Positions 57,558-64,000 of a stretch of DNA of 64,000 bases are shown here, in pieces. The notes below the pieces were generated by a model. The model saw only the letters and a list, made by a program, of their open reading frames with translations. It had not been told where the DNA came from and did no database searches. Source of the stretch: Thiemannella venezuelensis (GTDB lineage: Bacteria > Actinomycetota > Actinomycetes > Streptosporangiales > Streptosporangiaceae). The translations under genes and the position numbers were made by a program. The DNA lies in assembly GCF_014203605.1 (NCBI RefSeq), contig NZ_JACHJJ010000017.1:47192-111191 (forward strand). The letters run 5' to 3'. Numbering within the stretch: position 1 is the stretch's first letter; every line of letters starts with the position of its first letter.

Positions 57558-59837
57558 CTACCGGGCGGTCACCGGGACCTGGGCGCGGGCGGCTCTGCGG
57601 GCGGGGATCAGCGCCACCAGCAGGGCCGCCCCGATCGCGATTCCCGCGGCGGCCGCCAGGGCCGCCGCGGACGGGGTGCGGCCGATGCCCGCGCCGACCC
57701 CGCTGGTACGGCCCTGCAGGTCGATCAGGCCGGCGACCGCCGAGGCCCCGGCGGCCGTGCCCGCCACCACCCCGAGCACGACCGGCAGCCCGGTCCCGGT
57801 GACCAGGGTCGCGGCCACCTGCCGGGGGGTGAGGCCCATGGCCTTGAGCACCGCCAGGTCGAGCGCGTGGTCGCGCAGGCCCAGCGCACTGGCGGTGAGC
57901 AGGTTGGCCAGGCCCAGCAGGGCGAGCACGACGGTCAGTGCCACGATCACCACCCGGATGACCGCGAGCCGTTCGGCCGGGTTGACCGTCCGCCGCACCT
58001 CCAGCGCCTCGCCGGAGGCGGCCAGCAGCCGGGCCCGGACGGCTGCGGGGTCGGCGCCCTGCTTCAGCACCAGGGCGTGGAACTGGGGCGGCACCGCGTC
58101 CTTGGCGGCGAGGCTGTCCATGCCGAGGGAGAGCACCTCGCCATCGTGGTCGGGCTCCACCACCCGGCCCACGATGTGCACGATCAGCGGCGTGCCGCCG
58201 ACCGTCATCCGGACCCGGTCGCCGATCCCGGCGCCGAGCAGGTCGAGCAGGCCCTGCCCGGCGACGGCCTCGCCGCGCGCGGCGAACATCCGCCCCTCCA
58301 CGACCGCGAAGGGGTACGGCTCGGCGGAGGTGCCGAGGGCGCGGGCCAGCACGCTGCGGGTCTGCTCCGGTTCCAGCGCGGAGACCTCGCTGCCGGGGTG
58401 GACGGCCAGCACGTCAGGATCGGCGCGGGCGATGCGGGCGGCGTCCTCGGCGGTGAGCCTGCCGGGGTGCACGGTGAGGGCGGCGGCCTGGCCGACCCGT
58501 TCGGGGTGGCGGAGGAAGTCGTCGAGGGTGGCCCAGCAGCCGAGGCCGATGGTGATCATCATCATCGGGACGGCCAGGCCGACGATGGTGAGCAGGGCGG
58601 GTGTCCTGCGGGTGAAGGCGTCGCGCGTGCCCAGGACGAGGGCGGGCGGGAGCCGCAGGAGCAGGGCGAGCCTGGCCAGCCGTGACAGGCGGCCCCGGGG
58701 CGGGGCCACCTGGGCGGCGGGGATGGGCGGGGTGCGCCCGCCGCGCCAGGCGGGCAGGGCCACCGCGGCCAGGACCACCGCGGCGGTGCCGCCGGTGATC
58801 GCGAGCAGCGGGGCCGGGGAGAGCGGCAGGATCGGCAGGCCGTCCAGGGCCAGCGTCGTGACGAGGCGGCCGCAGACCAGGCCGAGGGCGATGCCGAGCA
58901 GGCCGAGCGCGCCGTGCTCGGCCACCAGGACGGCGAAGACCTGGCCGCGCGTGTAGCCGAGGGACTTGAGGGTGGCGATGTCGCGTGTCTGGGTGAGCAC
59001 CCGGCCGCCGGTCGCGTTGGCGATGGCCAGCGCGGCGGCGACCAGCCCGGCGGCGCCGAAGAGCGCGAGCAGCAGGCCCAGCAGCCGGTTGTCCAGCTCC
59101 ATGGAGGCGCGGACCTCGCGCCAGGTGGACATGCGCTGGATCTGCTCGTCGAGCAGGGTGACGGCCCCGTGGACGGCCGGGAGCGTCTCCTCCCCGTCGG
59201 CGAGCCGCAGGCCGGTGACCGACTCGCTGCGGCCCGGCGCGGGCTCGATCCGGGTGAGGGTCGCCGGCAGGGTCCAGGCCAGGCCGGGGGTCCACTCGGG
59301 ATAGAAGCCCTGGTCGGCGCTTTCGGCGAGGCCGACGACGATCAGCGGGTGGGTGGCGCCGTTGAGCGCGGTGACGGTGAACGGCCCGCCGACGCGCAGG
59401 CCGAGCGCCTCGGCGAAGGAGCGTTCGACGACCACGCCGCCGGTGTCGTCCGGGCGGAGCCAGCGGCCCTCGCGGACCAGCGGCGCGGCCACCCGGGGCG
59501 GCTCGGCGGCCGTCCCGCGCAGCGCGACCGGCGACTTCTTGCCGCCGAGCGCGAGCGTCACCGGCGCCGTCCGGTACGGCCCCGCCACCTGTTCCACCCC
59601 CGGCAGCCGCGACAGCGCCGTGACGTCGGGCGCGTCCCTGGTGTGGATCCACACGTGCGCGCCCCTGGTCTGCGCGAACAGCGCCCGCCAGGGGTTGGTC
59701 CCGTCCTCCAGCAGGGTGGCCGAGGTGATCAGCGCGGTGACGATCCCGGCCACCGAGAGGACCGCCAGGAGCGCCTGCCCGCGCCGGGCCCGCAGGTCCG
59801 CCCTGATCCACCGCACCGAGGCCCGGACCGTGCTCAC
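57558..59837 (-). CDS. FtsX-like ABC transporter permease
   Basis: 759 residues with an N-terminal helix (about 20-42), a large extracellular domain, three helices near 250-350, a second extracellular domain and three C-terminal helices: the double-FtsX layout of MacB/LolC-type exporters. The conserved cytoplasmic segments RDIATLKSLGYTRGQVF and LDLAVLKAMGLTPRQV mark both halves. The start is GTG 59837, four bases past the ATPase gene's stop, so the two form one transporter. It may export lipoproteins, peptides or drugs; the cargo is not readable. Confidence 0.92.
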   Translation of the reverse strand: MSTVRASVRWIRADLRARRGQALLAVLSVAGIVTALITSATLLEDGTNPWRALFAQTRGAHVWIHTRDAPDVTALSRLPGVEQVAGPYRTAPVTLALGGKKSPVALRGTAAEPPRVAAPLVREGRWLRPDDTGGVVVERSFAEALGLRVGGPFTVTALNGATHPLIVVGLAESADQGFYPEWTPGLAWTLPATLTRIEPAPGRSESVTGLRLADGEETLPAVHGAVTLLDEQIQRMSTWREVRASMELDNRLLGLLLALFGAAGLVAAALAIANATGGRVLTQTRDIATLKSLGYTRGQVFAVLVAEHGALGLLGIALGLVCGRLVTTLALDGLPILPLSPAPLLAITGGTAAVVLAAVALPAWRGGRTPPIPAAQVAPPRGRLSRLARLALLLRLPPALVLGTRDAFTRRTPALLTIVGLAVPMMMITIGLGCWATLDDFLRHPERVGQAAALTVHPGRLTAEDAARIARADPDVLAVHPGSEVSALEPEQTRSVLARALGTSAEPYPFAVVEGRMFAARGEAVAGQGLLDLLGAGIGDRVRMTVGGTPLIVHIVGRVVEPDHDGEVLSLGMDSLAAKDAVPPQFHALVLKQGADPAAVRARLLAASGEALEVRRTVNPAERLAVIRVVIVALTVVLALLGLANLLTASALGLRDHALDLAVLKAMGLTPRQVAATLVTGTGLPVVLGVVAGTAAGASAVAGLIDLQGRTSGVGAGIGRTPSAAALAAAAGIAIGAALLVALIPARRAARAQVPVTAR

Positions 59838-59841
59838 CGGC

Positions 59842-60669
<828 letters not shown>

Positions 60670-60697
60670 GGGTCGCTCCTCGGGTCGTCGCTCCGGC

Positions 60698-61210
60698 TCA
60701 GCTCAGATCTTCCTGGCAGCGGTCGAGCCAGTCGAGGTCCGCCTGCAGATGCAGCATGGCCCCCTCGATCAGCAGGAGCGCGACGCGGTCGGCCGGGTCG
60801 GTCCGCCCGGCGAGCTCGTTGAGGTCGCGCATGAGCGCGAGGTAGTGGCGGCGCTGGCGGTTGATCAGCGTCATCCGGTCGGAGATGCCGGTCATCGGGG
60901 CCAGCACGAGCTTCATGAAGAACTCGTCGCGGACCCGCGGCCCCTCCGTCGGCTCGTCGGCCCAGGCGTCGAGCGCCTCGCGGCCCGCGGCGGTCAGGTG
61001 GTAGACCTTCTTGTTCGGCCGGTTGGGCTGCTCGACGTCCACCGCGCGGACCAGGCCGTCCTTCTCCAGACGCCCGAGTGTCACGTAGATCTGCCCGATG
61101 TTCGGCGAGGGATAGGCACTGCCAAATATCTGTTCAAGCGCCTGTTTGAGCTCGTATCCGTGGGCAGGTTCCTTCGCGAGGAGCGCCAGCAGGAACGGCC
61201 GCACGCTCAC
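60698..61210 (-). CDS. PadR-family transcriptional regulator
   Basis: 170 residues: an N-terminal winged helix (LLALLAKEPAHGYELKQAL... and GQIYVTLGRLEKDGLV) and the C-terminal helical dimer region (VirR/PadR_C type). GTG 61210 is preceded by AGGAGGTGAGC. PadR proteins usually repress an adjacent transporter operon and their own gene. Here it heads the ATPase-permease operon and lies divergent from a solute-binding gene, with a large palindrome in the shared promoter region. Confidence 0.93.
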   Translation of the reverse strand: MSVRPFLLALLAKEPAHGYELKQALEQIFGSAYPSPNIGQIYVTLGRLEKDGLVRAVDVEQPNRPNKKVYHLTAAGREALDAWADEPTEGPRVRDEFFMKLVLAPMTGISDRMTLINRQRRHYLALMRDLNELAGRTDPADRVALLLIEGAMLHLQADLDWLDRCQEDLS

Positions 61211-61231
61211 CTCCTCATCGAGCTCACGTTA

Positions 61232-61268
61232 TGTGAGCGTTACGGATCGATCCGTTGACGTTCACATT
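61232..61268. promoter_or_regulatory. 37-bp imperfect palindrome in the PadR / solute-binding-protein promoter region
   Basis: The core ACGGATCGATCCGT (61243-61256) is a perfect 14-bp palindrome; the outer arms ATGTGAGCGT and ACGTTCACAT nearly mirror each other. The outer ATGT and ACAT resemble known PadR half-sites. It overlaps the -35 element of the candidate promoter for the solute-binding gene, as expected for a repressor site. Confidence 0.65.
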
Positions 61269-61286
61269 AGCGCTGTGCATAACATG
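61256..61286 (+). promoter_or_regulatory. Candidate promoter of the solute-binding-protein gene
   Basis: TTGACG (61256-61261) and TAACAT (61281-61286) are separated by 19 bases, slightly long. The expected start of transcription (about 61293) lies 45 bases before the GTG at 61338. TAACATG recurs at 61300. Confidence 0.45.
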
Positions 61287-61337
61287 AATGCAGCTACCTA
61301 ACATGTATGTAACCGCCTCGGAACCCGGAGGTCACCG

Positions 61338-62618
61338 GTGCATCGTCCGCTTCTGGCCGTGCTCGCCGCGCTGGCGCTGGCGGGGTGCACGGCGGGAGCG
61401 GCGGGCGAGGCGGAGACCGGCGGGGCGGAGGCCGGGCGGCGCGACGGGAGCGGCCCGTTCACCCTGGTGATCGGGCGGGACACGACGTCCTACCTGCAGC
61501 CTCTGCTCGACCGGTGGAACCGGGAGCATCCCGCCGAGCGGGTCACCCTGCTCGAACTCCCCGAGGCCGCCGACGAGCAGCGCGCGCAGATGGTCGCCAA
61601 CCTCCAGGCGAGAAGCGACCGCTACGACGTGCTCGGCCTGGACGTGGTCTGGACGGCGGAGTTCGCCGACGCCGGCTGGATCGTCCCGCTGGACCGGAGC
61701 CTGTTCCCGCTCGACCGGTTCCTGCAGCCGGTCGTGGCCACGGCCGTCTACCGGGACAAGCTCTGGGCGGTGCCGTACACCGCCAACGCCGGTCTGCTCT
61801 ACTACCGCGAGGACCTGCTCGCCAAGGAGGGCTTCACCCCGCCCAGGACCTGGGCGGAGCTGCGCGAGCAGGCCCGCGCCCTGCACGACGAGTACGGCAT
61901 CGGCGGCTACGCCGGGCAGTTCCTGGCCTACGAGGGGCTGACCGTCAACTTCGCCGAGGCGGTGCAGTCGGCGGGCGGCGGGCCGATCCTCAGCCGGGAC
62001 GGCACGCAGGTGACCATGGACCCGGCCGGCGCGAAGACCGGCCTGGACTTCCTCATGGGCGGGTTCCGGGAGGGGTGGATCCCGCCCGAGTCGCTCTCCT
62101 ACAAGGAGGAGGAGTCGAGGCTCGCCTTCCAGGAGGGCCGGCTGGCCTTCGCCCGCAACTGGCCGCACGCCTACGGCCCGGCCACCCAGTCCGGGATCGC
62201 CGGCAAGTTCACGGTCACCCGGCTGCCGGGGCTGGACGGCCCGGGCTCCGGTTCGCTGGGCGGGACCAACCTCGCGCTCAGCGCCTACTCCAGGCGGCAG
62301 AAGTCGGCGGTGGAGTTCATCCGCTACTTCACCGGCCTGGAGAACCAGCGGCGGGTGCTCACCCAGGGCTCGTTCCCGCCCGTGTGGGCCGAGCTGTACG
62401 ACGACCCCGCACTGATCAAGCGTTTCCCCTACCTTCCGGTCCTCAAGCAGAGCATCCTGTCGGCCACGCCGAGGCCGGTCACCGCCAACTACGACCAGGT
62501 GAGCCTGGCGATCGCCAGCGCGGTCTCCAACGCGCTCACCCGGCCCTTCGAGGAGTCCAGCGGCGACGTCGTCGCGTCCATGAGAAACCAGCTCAACGAG
62601 ATCATCCGAGCTCGCTGA
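61338..62618 (+). CDS. ABC sugar-type solute-binding lipoprotein
   Basis: 426 residues from GTG 61338 (GGAGG upstream). The N-terminus is a lipoprotein signal with lipobox LAGC (Cys17). The mature protein has the cluster-B (sugar) binding fold: VPYTANAGLLYYREDLLAKEGF, TWAELREQA and FARNWPHAYG are typical of trehalose/maltose-binding relatives of LpqY/ThuE. With treS nearby this suggests an alpha-glucoside ligand, but that is inference. A second binding-protein gene follows at 77 bases; permease genes should lie beyond the window. Confidence 0.88.
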   Translation: MHRPLLAVLAALALAGCTAGAAGEAETGGAEAGRRDGSGPFTLVIGRDTTSYLQPLLDRWNREHPAERVTLLELPEAADEQRAQMVANLQARSDRYDVLGLDVVWTAEFADAGWIVPLDRSLFPLDRFLQPVVATAVYRDKLWAVPYTANAGLLYYREDLLAKEGFTPPRTWAELREQARALHDEYGIGGYAGQFLAYEGLTVNFAEAVQSAGGGPILSRDGTQVTMDPAGAKTGLDFLMGGFREGWIPPESLSYKEEESRLAFQEGRLAFARNWPHAYGPATQSGIAGKFTVTRLPGLDGPGSGSLGGTNLALSAYSRRQKSAVEFIRYFTGLENQRRVLTQGSFPPVWAELYDDPALIKRFPYLPVLKQSILSATPRPVTANYDQVSLAIASAVSNALTRPFEESSGDVVASMRNQLNEIIRAR

Positions 62619-62695
62619 CCGGAGCCGCCCGGCGAACCGCCGAACCGCCGGTCCGGACCGCAGGGAGTCACGAAAGCACAGGAGGTCTGTTCGAC

Positions 62696-64000
62696 ATGCG
62701 CAAAACCATCACCCTGGCGACGGTGGCGGGCCTGGCCGTCGCGCTGGCCGCGTGCGGCGGCGAGTCCGCCGAGCCCACGCCTCCGGCGGCCGGCGGGACC
62801 ACCTCCGCCCCCGCGGCGGGCAAGGCCCTGGAGGGCCAGACCGTCGAGGTCGCCGCGAAGTGGACCGGGGCCGAGCAGCAGAACTTCCAGAAGGTGCTGG
62901 ACGCCTTCACCGCCAAGACCGGCGCCAAGGTCACCTACTCCTCCACCGGCGAGGACACCGGCGCCTACCTCGGGCCGCGGATCCAGGGCGGCAGCCCGCC
63001 GGACGTCGCGATCCTGCCCCAGCCCGGCCTGGTCCAGCAGTACGACGAGCAGGAGGCGCTCAAGCCGCTCACCCCCGAGGTGATCAAGCAGATCGACGAG
63101 AACTACACCCCGTACTGGAAGGAGCTGGGCTCGGCCGGCGGCGAGGTCTACGGCGTGCTGGTGAAGGCCGCCCACAAGTCGCTCATCTGGTACCGCGACC
63201 AGGCCTTCACCGACGCCGGGGTGCAGCCGCCCACCACCTGGGACGAGCTCATCACGGGCGCCCAGACCGTCGCCGACTCCGGGACGGCGCCGTTCGCCCT
63301 GTGCGGGGCATCCGGCTGGACCCTGACCGACCTGTTCGAGAACGTCTACCTGTCCACCGCCGGGCCGGAGAACTACACCAAGCTCTCCAAGCACGAGATC
63401 CCGTGGACCGACCCCAGCGTGACCACCGCGCTGGAGAAGATGGCGCAGATCTTCGGCAAGCAGGAGCTCATGCTCGGCGGCAGCTCCGGCGCCCTGCAGA
63501 CCGACTTCCCGACCTGCGTGACCCAGGTCTACGGCCAGGACAAGGCGGCCATGATCATCGAGGCCGACTTCGTCGGCACCACGGCCGAGGAGTCGGACGC
63601 CAAGCTGGGCGAGGAGGCCAAGTACTTCGCCTTCCCCAAGGCCGGTGAGACCGAGCCGGTCGTGCTGGGCGGCGACGTCGCGGTGGCGATGAAGGACTCC
63701 CCCGGCGCGATGGCGCTGCTGGAGTTCCTCGCCTCCAAGGAGGGCGGCGAGGTCTGGGCCAAGCTCCCCGGCTACCTGTCGCCCAACCGCAACGTCTCCC
63801 CGGACAACTACCCGAGCGAGCTGACCAAGCAGCTCGCCCAGACGATCATCTCCGCGGGTGAGTCCGTCCGCTACGACATGTCCGACCTCGCGCCCAGCGC
63901 CTTCGGCGGCACCGACGGCAAGGGCGAGTGGAAGCTCCTGCAGGACTTCCTGCGCGACCCGTCCGACATCAAGGGCATCCAGAGCCAGCTTGAGGCCGAG
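62696..64000 (+). CDS. ABC solute-binding lipoprotein (3' end cut by window)
   Basis: 435 codons are visible without a stop. AGGAGG precedes ATG 62696. The signal ends in LAAC (Cys20), a lipobox, followed by a Gly/Pro/Ala linker. The fold is again cluster-B: TGAYLGPRIQGGSPPDVAIL, KAAHKSLIWYRDQAF, PTTWDELITGAQ and GGDVAVAMKDSPGAM are clear. Two cysteines near residues 203 and 278 could pair. Sequence differs substantially from the preceding protein, so the pair is not a recent duplication; they may serve different ligands or different transporters. Confidence 0.9.
   Translation, partial: MRKTITLATVAGLAVALAACGGESAEPTPPAAGGTTSAPAAGKALEGQTVEVAAKWTGAEQQNFQKVLDAFTAKTGAKVTYSSTGEDTGAYLGPRIQGGSPPDVAILPQPGLVQQYDEQEALKPLTPEVIKQIDENYTPYWKELGSAGGEVYGVLVKAAHKSLIWYRDQAFTDAGVQPPTTWDELITGAQTVADSGTAPFALCGASGWTLTDLFENVYLSTAGPENYTKLSKHEIPWTDPSVTTALEKMAQIFGKQELMLGGSSGALQTDFPTCVTQVYGQDKAAMIIEADFVGTTAEESDAKLGEEAKYFAFPKAGETEPVVLGGDVAVAMKDSPGAMALLEFLASKEGGEVWAKLPGYLSPNRNVSPDNYPSELTKQLAQTIISAGESVRYDMSDLAPSAFGGTDGKGEWKLLQDFLRDPSDIKGIQSQLEAE

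Overview
The window is 64 kb of very high-GC actinobacterial chromosome. The gene order lysA-hom / thrC-thrB-rho-rpmE-prfA-prmC-tsaC-(glyA)-wecA-atp operon is the conserved actinomycete block. NrtL, a DUF574-type methyltransferase, DUF2550 and a tricorn-type S41 protease point to a filamentous actinomycete; Streptosporangiaceae (Streptosporangium or Nonomuraea-like) is my best guess, by inference. I saw no rRNA, tRNA, CRISPR array, insertion sequence or prophage.

Layout. 1-5.6 kb: a cut-off drug-type ABC ATPase, a tricorn protease homologue, a PduO-type cobalamin adenosyltransferase and DUF2550. 5.6-13.5 kb: the complete F1Fo ATP synthase operon on the minus strand, headed by two small AtpI/AtpZ-like membrane genes. 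13.6-21.2 kb: wecA-like, serine hydroxymethyltransferase, a two-gene WXG100-like locus, tsaC, prmC, prfA and rpmE; rpmE has a candidate sigma-R promoter. 21.5-27.3 kb: a secreted protein, a strong bidirectional terminator, rho with an Arg/Gly-rich insert, thrB and thrC. 27.5-43.1 kb: a cell-surface glycan island with six GT2 enzymes of two alternating architectures, an AftA-like GT-C membrane enzyme, a polysaccharide deacetylase, a coiled-coil membrane protein, an MFS exporter and a methyltransferase. It sits between thrC and hom, which are normally adjacent. 43.4-47.9 kb: hom, lysA, a zinc metallopeptidase and nrtL. 47.9-51.9 kb: a CgeB-like/GT2 glycosyltransferase divergent from an asparagine-synthase-like protein, then a small membrane protein.

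52.1-55.3 kb holds the most unusual element: a translationally coupled pair made of a small HEPN-like protein and a 911-residue ATPase with both a deviant ParA-type loop (KGGVGR) and a second, classical P-loop. It is visibly less GC-rich than its neighbours and ends in a 0.5 kb gene-free stretch. I read it as a candidate antiphage or conflict module.

55.8-64 kb: treS, an ABC exporter (FtsX-like permease plus LolD-like ATPase) under a PadR regulator, and two tandem solute-binding lipoproteins, the second cut by the window edge. A 37-bp imperfect palindrome lies between the PadR gene and the first lipoprotein gene.

Many start codons were moved downstream of the longest open frame, using ribosome binding sites and family N-termini. 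Most genes have long meaningless open frames opposite them, because of the GC content.
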